DNA of 64,000 nt from Chloroflexota bacterium. GTDB lineage: Bacteria; Chloroflexota; Anaerolineae; Caldilineales; Caldilineaceae. Position 1 is the stretch's first letter. The number at the start of each line of letters is the position of its first letter. The translations under genes and the position numbers were made by a program. The DNA is taken from NCBI GenBank assembly GCA_016861025.1, contig BOKO01000012.1, positions 1 through 64,000 on the forward strand. The letters are read 5' to 3'. The notes under the pieces were generated by a model. The model searched no databases and was not told where the DNA came from. It saw only the letters and a list, made by a program, of their open reading frames with translations. Below are positions 20,149 to 28,516 of the stretch, piece by piece.

Positions 20149-20703
20149 ATGCGTCTTTCTGAATGGATACACGACGATCTCAAAGAAGTGCAGGCAATTC
20201 TAGCGCTTGTCTCCGACGAAAGCGCTGAAGAGATGGTGAGAGCAATTCTGGCCGCGCAGCGCGTCTATGTGCTGGGGCTGGGGCGGAGCGGGTTGATCTT
20301 GCGCATGTTCGCCATGCGGTTGATGCAGATCGGGCTGAACGCGCACGTCGTTGGCGACGCAACAACGCCAGCGATTGGGAAGGGTGACTTGCTGCTGACG
20401 CTCTCTGGCAGCGGGCGCACCGAGACAGTAGTGGCGATGGCGCGCAAGGCAAAGAGCTACGGCGCGCAGGTGCTGGCGATCACCTCTAACCCTGCAACAC
20501 CGCTGGCCGAATTGGCCGACATGACTTTGATCGCACCGGCCAGGTCCGTCAAGATCGATGTCACCGCGCCGACGCGCCTGCCGCTTGCCAACGCGTTGGA
20601 ACAGGCGATGGCGATCGTCCTCGACTGCATCGGTGCGATGCTTGCCGAACGCTGTGGACAAGATAATGCAGCCATGATGCACAGACACGCTAATTTGGAA
20701 TAG
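20149..20703 (+). CDS. hxlB: 6-phospho-3-hexuloisomerase (SIS domain)
   Basis: A 184-residue SIS-domain isomerase that interconverts 3-hexulose-6-phosphate and fructose-6-phosphate in the ribulose monophosphate pathway. The SIS features VYVLGLGRSGLILRMFAMRL and the phosphosugar-binding LTLSGSGRTETVV are present, and the length is right for HxlB/PHI. AGGGGGCGG precedes the ATG. Its usual partner hxlA (3-hexulose-6-phosphate synthase) is not in the window. The gene ends only 2 nt from the convergent CocE-type hydrolase. Confidence 0.87.
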   Translation: MRLSEWIHDDLKEVQAILALVSDESAEEMVRAILAAQRVYVLGLGRSGLILRMFAMRLMQIGLNAHVVGDATTPAIGKGDLLLTLSGSGRTETVVAMARKAKSYGAQVLAITSNPATPLAELADMTLIAPARSVKIDVTAPTRLPLANALEQAMAIVLDCIGAMLAERCGQDNAAMMHRHANLE

Positions 20704-20705
20704 GA

Positions 20706-22427
20706 TCACCCTTCAACTACAGGCAGCATCAACGCTGACGGATGAGCGGCGTCGTGAAACACGGTTTGCTGTGCAGCTCGCATGTCGGTCATCAGCGCCT
20801 GGTTGCCGGGGAAACCGAGATTGCGTGCGAAGCGTGGATGTGCGCCGCTGGCGACTAGCAGACGAATGCGCTGACCAGCTTTCACCCGGCAGGCTGTAGA
20901 CGACATCGCTATCGTGATGCGCACGCTGCCGTCGGACTGAAGCTCGCCGCGTCCAGGTTCGAGCCGGAAGGACCCATCGCAAATATTGGTCGAGCGCCCG
21001 GTGTGATCGACCACGCACAGCCGCCCAAAGAAGTCTGCCGTGGGCAGGTTCGACCGCACATACAGTTCTAGCTTCACCGGCCCAATAAACTCCACATCCT
21101 CGCGCAGTGGAATCGAGGAGAAGACGAGCACATCCTTGCGTCGCTCCAGGGGGCGATTGTCGACGACGCCGGCGCCATTCGCCAGCTTGGGGCCGCCGAG
21201 ATTGGGCGTCGGGTCTGCCGGATCGTAGGTGTAAACATCGACGGGAGCATCGGCTGGCGGCGCATGGACGAAGAGACGCCCGGTCTTGGCGACGCCGCTG
21301 CCGTGCAGATATAGACGCAGCGGCTTGCCTGGCGGGGGCCATTGCTCAAACTCACGCCAACGGTTGGCGCCCATTACGTAGAGTCGCACCGGCTTAGCGT
21401 CTGTGTTTGCAGGTTCGCCGCGCAAATGAACGGCGTACCAGTGCAGCGCTTCGGTGAATGCAATCGACATGTAACCATATTCCATGTGATGCCAGGGACC
21501 AACGACAAGCCGCGGCCGACGGCCCGCCTTCACCTGCACTGCGTAGTCGTCAAGCAATCCATCGAGAAAGAGGTCGTACCAGCCGCCGACAAATGCGGCC
21601 GGCGGCGCAACAGGCACAGCCGCACGTAAATCCACCTGGCGCCAGACGGGATGCGTCGAATCCGCGGCGCTCATTTCGCGATAGAGCAGGTCGGGCTTGC
21701 CGATGACCAGCTCGTCGGCTGTCTGCATTGGTAGATGCATGAACGCTTCCTGTAGGAAGCGATCCTGAAGCGCGCCGCTGTTGATGCGCTGCAGCCGCTC
21801 CCACACACCCAAAGTCGGATCGTCCATCGTGGCAATCTGGAACATCCAACGCAACAGCAGATCGAGCGGAAAGCCGTTGTCATGATATTCCATCAGATGC
21901 GAGTGGGTGATGATTGGAACCAGCGCCTTGAGATGGGGCGAACCGCTGGCTGCCGCCGCCCATTGCGTATAGCCGAGATAGCTGGCGCCCCACATGCCGA
22001 TAGCGCCGTTGCACCAGGGTTGACGGGGCATCCATTCCAACGTGTCGGCGCCATCGGCTTTTTCATGTACAAAGGCGACGAACTGTCCTTCTGAATCAAA
22101 GCGTCCGCGCACGTCTTGATTGAGCACATGATAGCCGTGCGTCGCGAAGGTGCGCGCGTAGATCTCCGCCAGAGAACGGCCCGGGCCGCCGCGCCCGTAC
22201 GGTGTGCGGATCAACACAGCCGGCCCAACATCGACGCCCACCGGTGCATAGTGATCGGCGGCCAACATAACACCGTCGCGCATCGGTATGCGCAACCCAT
22301 AGGTCGCCTCCACCTTGAAGTTGCCTTTGGGTAGCCTGACCGTCTGCGCCAGCGCGAATTGCAGCGCCGCCTCGCCGATCGGATTGTCGAGCAGCAGTCG
22401 TTCAATTCTTTGCACGAATGTCGCCAT
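20706..22427 (-). CDS. CocE/NonD-family alpha/beta hydrolase
   Basis: A 573-residue serine hydrolase of the X-Pro dipeptidyl-peptidase/cocaine esterase group. The N-terminal alpha/beta domain has the nucleophile Ser149 in MWGASYLGY and a likely catalytic His in VVGPWHHMEYG. The C-terminal jelly-roll domain follows (PVRLYVMGANRWREFEQWPPPG onward, ending in the ASGAHPRFARN region). The family cleaves acyl or prolyl peptide bonds; the physiological substrate is unknown. No signal peptide is seen. It is the last of a minus-strand run after malQ and two membrane enzymes. Confidence 0.9.
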   Translation of the reverse strand: MATFVQRIERLLLDNPIGEAALQFALAQTVRLPKGNFKVEATYGLRIPMRDGVMLAADHYAPVGVDVGPAVLIRTPYGRGGPGRSLAEIYARTFATHGYHVLNQDVRGRFDSEGQFVAFVHEKADGADTLEWMPRQPWCNGAIGMWGASYLGYTQWAAAASGSPHLKALVPIITHSHLMEYHDNGFPLDLLLRWMFQIATMDDPTLGVWERLQRINSGALQDRFLQEAFMHLPMQTADELVIGKPDLLYREMSAADSTHPVWRQVDLRAAVPVAPPAAFVGGWYDLFLDGLLDDYAVQVKAGRRPRLVVGPWHHMEYGYMSIAFTEALHWYAVHLRGEPANTDAKPVRLYVMGANRWREFEQWPPPGKPLRLYLHGSGVAKTGRLFVHAPPADAPVDVYTYDPADPTPNLGGPKLANGAGVVDNRPLERRKDVLVFSSIPLREDVEFIGPVKLELYVRSNLPTADFFGRLCVVDHTGRSTNICDGSFRLEPGRGELQSDGSVRITIAMSSTACRVKAGQRIRLLVASGAHPRFARNLGFPGNQALMTDMRAAQQTVFHDAAHPSALMLPVVEG

Positions 22428-22479
22428 CGCTTGTCGCCTCGTCTTAACGGTTCACGCAGGTGTGGCTGAAATTACAGCG

Positions 22480-23130
22480 TCAGCCGCGCACAAATGAGTG
22501 CACCGACCAGGCGATCAGCAGCAGCGCGCCGTAGTAAGTGCTCATGATCAGCGCGTCACGATGGGGGATCGGCGCGCGGAACTTGTCAAACGCCAGAATC
22601 GAATCGGAGACCACAAAGAGGACGGCGCCGAACATTGCCAGCAAAGCGGCCAGGTCGCGCATCCCCCACCATAACTCGGTCGCCTGCCAGCCCATTGTCA
22701 GCAGCACCAGCGCATAGATAAGCACCGGCAATCGCAGATTGCCGACATACGGCCAGAGCAAGTAGAGCAGCGCAACTCCGTAGAACGCAAACGGCGTCAG
22801 CAGATGCCAGTGCATGTGAACACCTGCTCGCTCGACATAACTCACGATAAAAAAGAGATGGGCAATCAGAAAGCTGACCAACCCCCACACAAAATGGTTG
22901 GGCGCCAGCAAAAAGATGTCGCCCGCCAACGAAAACAGAATCCCAACCACGATCAAAATGCGATACAGCGGCGAGACTGCATCGGGCAAAGCAAGCGCCA
23001 CTCCCAGAATCAGCGCCGTCGTCAACGGCTTGAACACAAAGCGTTGCATCTGCGCGCCGGCGTAGGTTATCCAAATGTAGATTGCGCCAGAGAGGATGGC
23101 GGCGGCGCTCAAAACCCAACTTGCAACCAT
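22480..23130 (-). CDS. YhhN-family membrane protein (lysoplasmalogenase-like)
   Basis: A 216-residue polytopic membrane protein with about eight hydrophobic segments and YhhN-type motifs: RFVFKPLTTALIL near the N-terminus, SLAGDIFLLAPNHFVWGL, and ATELWWGMRDL with VSDSILAFDKF near the end. TMEM86/YhhN members hydrolyse the vinyl-ether bond of lysoplasmalogens. That activity is known for animal and some bacterial members and is only inferred here. It lies 31 nt downstream of the isoprenylcysteine methyltransferase-like gene. Confidence 0.82.
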   Translation of the reverse strand: MVASWVLSAAAILSGAIYIWITYAGAQMQRFVFKPLTTALILGVALALPDAVSPLYRILIVVGILFSLAGDIFLLAPNHFVWGLVSFLIAHLFFIVSYVERAGVHMHWHLLTPFAFYGVALLYLLWPYVGNLRLPVLIYALVLLTMGWQATELWWGMRDLAALLAMFGAVLFVVSDSILAFDKFRAPIPHRDALIMSTYYGALLLIAWSVHSFVRG

Positions 23131-23161
23131 GCGAAGGACTCCTGTTGCCCCAAATCAGCGC

Positions 23162-23611
23162 TCAATAGATGAATGGGATCAGCCGTTTGCTGACCTCCTG
23201 GTATGCAGTGTAGAGTGGAAACGCCGCCGCCAGCAGTCGCTCTTCATAGTGCAATTTGATGAGCAGATTGACCAGCAACACAACATAAATTAGCCAACGC
23301 AGCGGCGTCGATTCATCGAGAACCAACGCCAACGCGCCGAGCAGGATCGATGCGTACATCGGATGGCGAATCCAACGATAAGGCCCCTGGCGCACCAGTC
23401 GGCTGTCGGGGCGCACGTCCGGGAGCACGTTGATGTGTCGAAGACGCATCGTCACAATTGCCCACACCGCCAACGCCAGCGCTGCAAGCTCCACCGCTAA
23501 CAGCACAGGATGGCGTGCAATGATCGGCCCGGTCAACGCCAATGCAAGCAAGGCGCCAAACTGGATGACGACAAGCGTGTACGATTTGAGCAGGTCTGGC
23601 TTTGCACCCAT
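23162..23611 (-). CDS. Membrane methyltransferase, isoprenylcysteine carboxyl methyltransferase (ICMT/PEMT) family
   Basis: A 149-residue integral membrane methyltransferase with four to five hydrophobic segments. It has the family's cofactor-binding signature LVRQGPYRWIRHPMYAS and a C-terminal LHYEERLLAA with the following Tyr-rich end. Bacterial members methylate small or lipid-like substrates with SAM; the true substrate is unknown. It starts downstream of malQ after a hairpin-rich gap and is probably co-transcribed with the YhhN gene. Confidence 0.82.
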   Translation of the reverse strand: MGAKPDLLKSYTLVVIQFGALLALALTGPIIARHPVLLAVELAALALAVWAIVTMRLRHINVLPDVRPDSRLVRQGPYRWIRHPMYASILLGALALVLDESTPLRWLIYVVLLVNLLIKLHYEERLLAAAFPLYTAYQEVSKRLIPFIY

Positions 23612-23650
23612 CGCGCTCGTCCCAACATCCTACAAGGACTTCGGAGAGCG

Positions 23651-23699
23651 TTGTCTTCCCGAAAGCTCGCAACCTCCAGAAAGACAACGAGCTTTCTCG
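23651..23699. repeat. Dyad repeat between malQ and the membrane methyltransferase
   Basis: The segment 23655-23683 matches the dyad repeats at 14704 and 43443 (CTTCCCGAAAGCTC core). TTGTCTT (23651-23657) pairs with AAGACAA (23681-23687), and CGAAAGCTCG (23660-23669) can pair with CGAGCTTTC (23688-23696). The two pairings are mutually exclusive in part. It may act as a terminator or mRNA end after malQ. Confidence 0.65.
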
Positions 23700-23701
23700 A
23701 A

Positions 23702-25273
23702 TCAAATTGCCCCGGCGCCCTTTTGATCCTGCCCGGTCTGCCCGCCCGATTCGGGTCCTTTGCCCTCGTAGATTTTCGGGTCGCGACCATAGATGGTCGT
23801 CACATCGATCAGGCGATCGGCGACATGGCCGGTTAACTGCTCAGGAACGAAGCGCCACGCCCAATTGCCGGAAGCCCGCCCCGGCAGATTCATGCGCGCC
23901 TCTCCGCCGAGGTTCAGTACATCTTGGAGAGGGACGATGGCGGTGTTCGCCACGCTGGAGAAAGCGCCGTTGATCAACGTCCAGGCGGCGTCATGGCCGT
24001 CGGTGCGGAAATAGCGGCGGAAGAAATCGCGCTCTTTGTCGGTGGCGGTGGTGCGATACCAGCCCCAACTCGTGTCATTGTCGTGCGTGCCGGAATAGAC
24101 GATGAAGTTGCGGGTAAAATTATGAGGCAGGAATTTGTCGGCGGCGTCGGTGCTGAAGGCAAATTGCAAGATCTTCATGCCCGGCAAACCAAACTGGTCG
24201 CGCAGCTCGATCACATCCGGCGTAATCTCCCCCAAGTCTTCGGCGATGATCGGCAGCTCCTCGCCCAACTCTGCACGGATCACGTCGAAAAGATCGGCGC
24301 CAGGCCCTTTCACCCACTGACCGTTGATCGCCGTCGTCTCGCTGGCGGGCACTTCCCAATAGCCGGCAAAGCCGCGGAAGTGATCGATGCGTACAATGTC
24401 GTAGAGGCGCAGCGCGGCGCGGATGCGGCGAATCCACCAGGCGTAGCGATTCTGCTTCATCACATCCCAGCGATAGAGCGGGTTGCCCCACAACTGACCG
24501 GTCGCGCTGAAATAATCCGGCGGCACGCCTGCCACCACTGTCGGCTGGAACTGGTCGTCGAGGAAGAACTCTGACGGGTTGCTCCACGCATCGCTGCTGT
24601 CCATCGCTACAAAAATCGGGATATCGCCGATGATCTGAACGCCTTTGTCATTGGCGTACGCTTTGAGCGCCAGCCACTGTCGATAGAAAAGCCACTGGTT
24701 GAGTTTGTGGTTGAAAACGGCATCGGCATACTGGCGGCGTGCAGCGTCGATTGCTTCAGCCTGGCGGCTGCGCAACGGCATCCCCCATTGGTTCCACGCT
24801 GCGCCATTGTGGGCGTCCTTCAGCGCCATAAAAAGCGCAAAATCCTCCAACCAGTCGCTGTTCTCGGCGCAGAACTGCTCGAATTCGTTGCGCAGCTCAG
24901 CCGTGGCGCGCGCGTTGAATTCACTGGCGACGTATCGCAGCAGCGGCAGCTTCCAGGTGTAGATCGCGCCAAAATCGACGCGCTCACGCGGAAAATCCGG
25001 CGCGCTGTCGAGCAGATGCTGGTCGAGCAGGCCAAGCTGCACCAACTCTTCCAGGCTGATCAGATATGGATTGCCTGCAAAGGAACTGAAACTCTGATAG
25101 GGGCTGTCGCCGTAGCCGGTTGGGCCAAGCGGCAGCACCTGCCAGAGCGTCTGGCGTGTGTGCACCAAAAAATCCACCCAATGGTAGGCGTCCTGGTTGA
25201 ACGTCCCGATGCCGTAGGCGCCGGGCAGTGAAGTGGGATGCAGCAAAATACCGCTGCGCCGGACATCTTGCAT
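23702..25273 (-). CDS. malQ: 4-alpha-glucanotransferase (amylomaltase)
   Basis: A 523-residue GH77 enzyme that transfers alpha-1,4-glucan segments in maltodextrin and glycogen metabolism. Recognisable parts are RRSGILLHPTSLPGAYGIG at the N-terminus, GDIPIFVAMDSSD, the nucleophile Asp region in IVRIDHFRGFAGYWE, the acid/base Glu region in IIAEDLGEITPDV, and YSGTHDNDTSWGWY. The length matches bacterial amylomaltases of the Thermus type. The last 25 residues are polar and probably not structured. It is a single gene; no glycogen operon surrounds it. Confidence 0.95.
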   Translation of the reverse strand: MQDVRRSGILLHPTSLPGAYGIGTFNQDAYHWVDFLVHTRQTLWQVLPLGPTGYGDSPYQSFSSFAGNPYLISLEELVQLGLLDQHLLDSAPDFPRERVDFGAIYTWKLPLLRYVASEFNARATAELRNEFEQFCAENSDWLEDFALFMALKDAHNGAAWNQWGMPLRSRQAEAIDAARRQYADAVFNHKLNQWLFYRQWLALKAYANDKGVQIIGDIPIFVAMDSSDAWSNPSEFFLDDQFQPTVVAGVPPDYFSATGQLWGNPLYRWDVMKQNRYAWWIRRIRAALRLYDIVRIDHFRGFAGYWEVPASETTAINGQWVKGPGADLFDVIRAELGEELPIIAEDLGEITPDVIELRDQFGLPGMKILQFAFSTDAADKFLPHNFTRNFIVYSGTHDNDTSWGWYRTTATDKERDFFRRYFRTDGHDAAWTLINGAFSSVANTAIVPLQDVLNLGGEARMNLPGRASGNWAWRFVPEQLTGHVADRLIDVTTIYGRDPKIYEGKGPESGGQTGQDQKGAGAI

Positions 25274-25327
25274 AAGAATCTACTCCTCTATTGCTCGTTG
25301 CAAACGCGGTTCAGACGAATGTTGAGT

Positions 25328-26173
25328 CTAGAGCGGCGTGAGTCGGGCTACAGTGACTGCATATACGCCAGCAAAGAACAAGATCAGACAAACCACCACC
25401 CAGGCAATCTCCGCCAGACGCCGCTCGCGAATCACAAGCGCCTGTGCGCCAACACCCATCACCGGATGCGGCGCAATCATGCCTGGCAGGCTTGCGGGCT
25501 TCTCATATCGCGGCATGATCCCCACCATCACCAACGCGCCTCCGATCAGCCCGCCTATGTGCCCCCAGTTGTCGATAAAGCCGGAACTGAAGCCGATGAC
25601 CAGATTCAACACAAGCACAATCAACATATTTTGAAGAATAGCCCTACCCTGTCCACCAAAGTTGTTGCGGTATTTCAGAAAGAACACAGTGATGCCGCCC
25701 AGCAGCCCAAAAATTGCGCCGGACGCACCCACCGAGACCGGACTGGAGAGCGCGTAGCTCAGAAGACTGCCGTAGAGTCCGCTGACCAAAAAGATTGTAA
25801 GAAAGCGGATATGCCCAATGTAACCTTCAAGCAGCGGTCCCAAAATGTAGAGCGCATAGAGGTTGAAGAGTAGATGCATCACACCGCTGTGCAGGAAAAT
25901 CGCCGTAAAAAGACGCCAGATCTCCCCTTGCGCGATGAGCGGGTTGACCTTGGCGCCCATGAGGATCAATACATTGATGTTGGTGCTCGTCAGCGAAGTC
26001 CAGGAGCCGTAGAGCATCGCGCCAAGCAGCACCGACGCAACGAACACAGCGAGAATGACGGCAAGCAGCACCTGTGTAACAATTGGGCGGCTCAGTTTGA
26101 TATAGAATTGCGGCTGTTCGTCCAGGATTGGCGGCGGCGCGCCGGGATAGGAATGAGGTGGTTGAATGTTCAT
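25328..26173 (-). CDS. Rhomboid-family intramembrane serine protease
   Basis: A 281-residue protease with a proline-rich cytoplasmic N-terminus and about seven membrane segments. The catalytic dyad is visible: Ser151 in GASGAIFGLLGG and His205 in DNWGHIGGLIGG. The oxyanion-side asparagine region HSGVMHLLFNLYAL is also present. It cleaves membrane proteins within or next to the bilayer; targets are unknown. The ATG at 26173 overlaps the gmk stop codon by 4 nt. An in-frame extension to 26191 lies inside gmk and is less likely. Confidence 0.92.
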   Translation of the reverse strand: MNIQPPHSYPGAPPPILDEQPQFYIKLSRPIVTQVLLAVILAVFVASVLLGAMLYGSWTSLTSTNINVLILMGAKVNPLIAQGEIWRLFTAIFLHSGVMHLLFNLYALYILGPLLEGYIGHIRFLTIFLVSGLYGSLLSYALSSPVSVGASGAIFGLLGGITVFFLKYRNNFGGQGRAILQNMLIVLVLNLVIGFSSGFIDNWGHIGGLIGGALVMVGIMPRYEKPASLPGMIAPHPVMGVGAQALVIRERRLAEIAWVVVCLILFFAGVYAVTVARLTPL

Positions 26174-26832
26174 AAAATCACCGGCGTCCAATCGACACGA
26201 CTTTTTTCGGCGCGAATGATGCTGAGCACTTCGCTCACCGCTTCATCGAGCTGTTCCTCGCGGTTGATCACGATGTAGTCAAATTCTGTGAAACGACGCA
26301 GCTCGCGCCGCGCCGTAACGATGCGCATCTTGAGTTGATCTGGCTCTTCGGTCTTGCGCAACCTGAGCCGCCGCACCAGTTCCTCCTCGCTTTCTGCGGT
26401 CAGGAAGATTGTGACAGCATTGGGGACAAGCGAACGAATCGTTGCTGCACCTTGCACATCGATGCGCATGATTACATCCATCCCACTTGCCAATGCCTCG
26501 CGTACATGTTTTTTCGGAATGCCCTTGTAGTCGCCGTACACGACGGCGTACTCCAGCAACTCTTCGTTTTCGATCATTTCAGCAAATTCACCGACGGTGA
26601 CAAAATGATAGTCCACGCCATCGATTTCGTTGGGGCGTTTGGGGCGCGTCGTCGCCGTGATGACAAAGTAAAACGGATAGTTTGTGCGCTTCAAGCCCTG
26701 AATGATCGAATCCTTACCGACGCCGCTTGGACCGGATAAAACCACCAAGACCGGGCGCGGCGCATTCAGGCTGTTGTACAGCGCTTCAATTTCGTGGTCG
26801 CGCTCCTGAACCGAAATCAAAGCGGCCTCCAT
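26170..26832 (-). CDS. gmk: Guanylate kinase
   Basis: A 220-residue enzyme that phosphorylates GMP to GDP. The P-loop SGPSGVGKDSII, the GMP-binding TATTRPKRPNEIDGVDYHFV, GIPKKHVREAL and DVQGAATIRSLVPNAVTIFL are all present. An N-terminal extension of about 25 residues precedes the P-loop. It is followed by the rhomboid gene with a 4-nt overlap and is divergent from the FmdB-type gene. Confidence 0.96.
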   Translation of the reverse strand: MEAALISVQERDHEIEALYNSLNAPRPVLVVLSGPSGVGKDSIIQGLKRTNYPFYFVITATTRPKRPNEIDGVDYHFVTVGEFAEMIENEELLEYAVVYGDYKGIPKKHVREALASGMDVIMRIDVQGAATIRSLVPNAVTIFLTAESEEELVRRLRLRKTEEPDQLKMRIVTARRELRRFTEFDYIVINREEQLDEAVSEVLSIIRAEKSRVDWTPVIL

Positions 26833-26874
26833 GCAGGCAAATCGAAGTGCTTTTTCATCGTGCGGTCAACAGGT

Positions 26875-26904
26875 TTGAGCGGACGGTGAGCATCCGCGTA
26901 TAAT
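26875..26904 (+). promoter_or_regulatory. Sigma-A-type promoter for the FmdB-type zinc ribbon gene
   Basis: TTGAGC (26875-26880) and a perfect TATAAT (26899-26904) are separated by 18 nt and lie 62 nt before the ATG at 26967. Confidence 0.7.
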
Positions 26905-26966
26905 CGTCGCAGTTTCTTCATCCTGGTAGTATACGTGAGGAAGCGAGAGGGCGAAAAGAGGAAGTC

Positions 26967-27374
26967 ATGCCAATCTATGAATATGTCTGCCTGGACTGTC
27001 GCAAACGGGTCAGCGTCTTTTTTCGGACATTCTCCGAGGCGAGTGATGCGGCGGCGCGCTGTCCAACCTGCGCGGGCGTACATTTGCGTCGCCTGGTCAG
27101 CCGCGTGGCTGTGCTCAAATCAGAAGAAAGTCGGCTAGACGCCATGGCTGATCCATCGTTTTTGGCTGGATTAGAGAATGAGGACCCGCGTGCGCTGGCT
27201 GGATTTATGCGCAAAATGAGCGACGAAATGGGCGAACCGCTCGACGCTGAAATGTCGGAAATGGTCGATCGTTTGGAGCGCGGCGAAAGCCCGGAAGAGA
27301 TCGAAAAGTCGATGCCGGCGTTGGCTGGGGACGACGGCGGCCCTGGCGCCGCTTTTGGCGGCGACGACTTCTAA
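26967..27374 (+). CDS. FmdB-type zinc-ribbon protein
   Basis: A 135-residue protein with an N-terminal zinc ribbon: MPIYEYVCLDCRKR and CPTCAGVHLRRL supply two CxxC pairs. The rest is acidic and ends in a glycine-rich tail (GGPGAAFGGDDF). Members of this family are small putative regulators or binding proteins; the family was named from the amidase-linked FmdB. A consensus promoter lies upstream. It ends 7 nt from the convergent c-di-AMP receptor gene. Confidence 0.85.
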   Translation: MPIYEYVCLDCRKRVSVFFRTFSEASDAAARCPTCAGVHLRRLVSRVAVLKSEESRLDAMADPSFLAGLENEDPRALAGFMRKMSDEMGEPLDAEMSEMVDRLERGESPEEIEKSMPALAGDDGGPGAAFGGDDF

Positions 27375-27381
27375 AACGCGC

Positions 27382-27711
27382 TTAGATTTTCTCGAAGCGC
27401 GCAACATCGAGCACAAAGATCGTGGCGCCGCCCATGTGTTTCTCCACCGGTGTGGGGATGTGCACCTCCCCCGGCTCCATCACCGGTGGCAGCGGCGTCA
27501 CATATTGGATGCGGCTCGGGCAACTTTCGCGAAAAATGCCAAGCACCTCGTCGACCTTTTCGTCATCGACGCCGCAGAAAATTGTTGTGTTGCCGACGCG
27601 CAGAAAGCCTCCGGTCGTACTTGTCACCGTCGCCGAAAAACCGCGCCGCGCCAGTCGATCCAACACATTGCGCGTGTCGTCGCTATTGATAATCCCCATC
27701 ACCAACTTCAT
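27382..27711 (-). CDS. darA: Cyclic-di-AMP receptor (DarA/PstA family, PII-like)
   Basis: A 109-residue PII-like protein. The start MKLVMGIINSDDTRNVLDRLARRGFSAT, the loop with TGGFLRVGNTTIFCGVDD, and the end GGATIFVLDVARFEKI fit the family, which binds c-di-AMP as a trimer. The ATG at 27711 has AAAGGAA upstream. It follows tmk, the same order as tmk-yaaQ in Firmicutes, which supports the call. No c-di-AMP synthase or phosphodiesterase lies in the window. Confidence 0.88.
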   Translation of the reverse strand: MKLVMGIINSDDTRNVLDRLARRGFSATVTSTTGGFLRVGNTTIFCGVDDEKVDEVLGIFRESCPSRIQYVTPLPPVMEPGEVHIPTPVEKHMGGATIFVLDVARFEKI

Positions 27712-27789
27712 CGCTTGCTGTTCCTTTCCAAAATTGATAATGTTTTGTTTTTTGCCTCTGCCATCACACATACTCGCATCATAGCAGCA

Positions 27790-28416
27790 TTATGACGACT
27801 TGCCTAACAACTCAAGCACCTGCGTCCGAATCGCAAGATGGATGGCGTCTATCGACTGGGCTGCGTCGAGCACCAGCCAGCGCGCCGGCTCTTGCGCCGC
27901 CATCGCCAGATACCCTGCGCGCACACGATGATGGAACTCGATCTCCAGGTTTTCCATGCGATTCCACTCCGCCGCGGCGCCGATGCGTTTGCGCGTCAGA
28001 CCAGCGACAACGTCGATATCCAGATAGATGGTGAGCGTTGGCGTCAATTGACGCGTTGCATAGGCGCCAAGCGCACGCAACGCATCGAGCGGCTGCCCGC
28101 GGCCGTAGCCCTGATAGGCAAGTGTGCTGTCAGCGTAACGGTCACACAGCACGACGCGTCCGGCCGCCAGCGCAGGCAAGATCACCTCGTCGACAAGCTG
28201 CGCCCGCGCCGCCTGAAAGAGCAACGTTTCCGTGCGTGGGCTGATTTCCGTATGCGTCAGGTCGAGCAGCAAACTGCGAATGCCGTCGCCGATGCGCGTG
28301 CCTCCCGGTTCACGTGTGGTCGCCACATCGATTCCTCGTAGGCGCAGTGCATCGGCAAGGAGCTGGATCTGCGTCGTCTTTCCGCTGCCTTCCGCGCCCT
28401 CAAACGTGATAAACAT
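27790..28416 (-). CDS. tmk: Thymidylate kinase
   Basis: A 208-residue enzyme that converts dTMP to dTDP. The P-loop FEGAEGSGKTTQ, the DR(E)P-type motif TTREPGGTRIGD, and the LCDRYADSTLAYQGYGRG segment are clear. The LID-region arginines appear in GLTRKRIG. A 100-nt gap with a perfect hairpin separates it from the upstream ATPase gene, and the c-di-AMP receptor gene follows. Confidence 0.96.
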   Translation of the reverse strand: MFITFEGAEGSGKTTQIQLLADALRLRGIDVATTREPGGTRIGDGIRSLLLDLTHTEISPRTETLLFQAARAQLVDEVILPALAAGRVVLCDRYADSTLAYQGYGRGQPLDALRALGAYATRQLTPTLTIYLDIDVVAGLTRKRIGAAAEWNRMENLEIEFHHRVRAGYLAMAAQEPARWLVLDAAQSIDAIHLAIRTQVLELLGKSS

Positions 28417-28458
28417 GTTCAGGCCTGTCTTGCTGCAATGGATAGGCGTTGATCAACG

Positions 28459-28492
28459 AGAAACCGAGTTTCCTTGCAGAAACTCGGTTTCT
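28459..28492. repeat. Perfect 14-bp stem-loop upstream of tmk
   Basis: AGAAACCGAGTTTC (28459-28472) and its exact inverse (28479-28492) flank a 6-nt loop. The stem lies between the R3H ATPase stop codon (28517) and the tmk start (28416). Neither side has a clear T-run. It may be a dispersed intergenic palindrome or a processing signal. Confidence 0.7.
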
Positions 28493-28516
28493 GATCGATG
28501 ATTTGGCGCCGTTCGC

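Noticed and set aside
28459..28492. Intrinsic terminator for the R3H ATPase transcript
   Set aside because: The stem is perfect but no T-run follows on the minus strand, so it is listed as a repeat instead.
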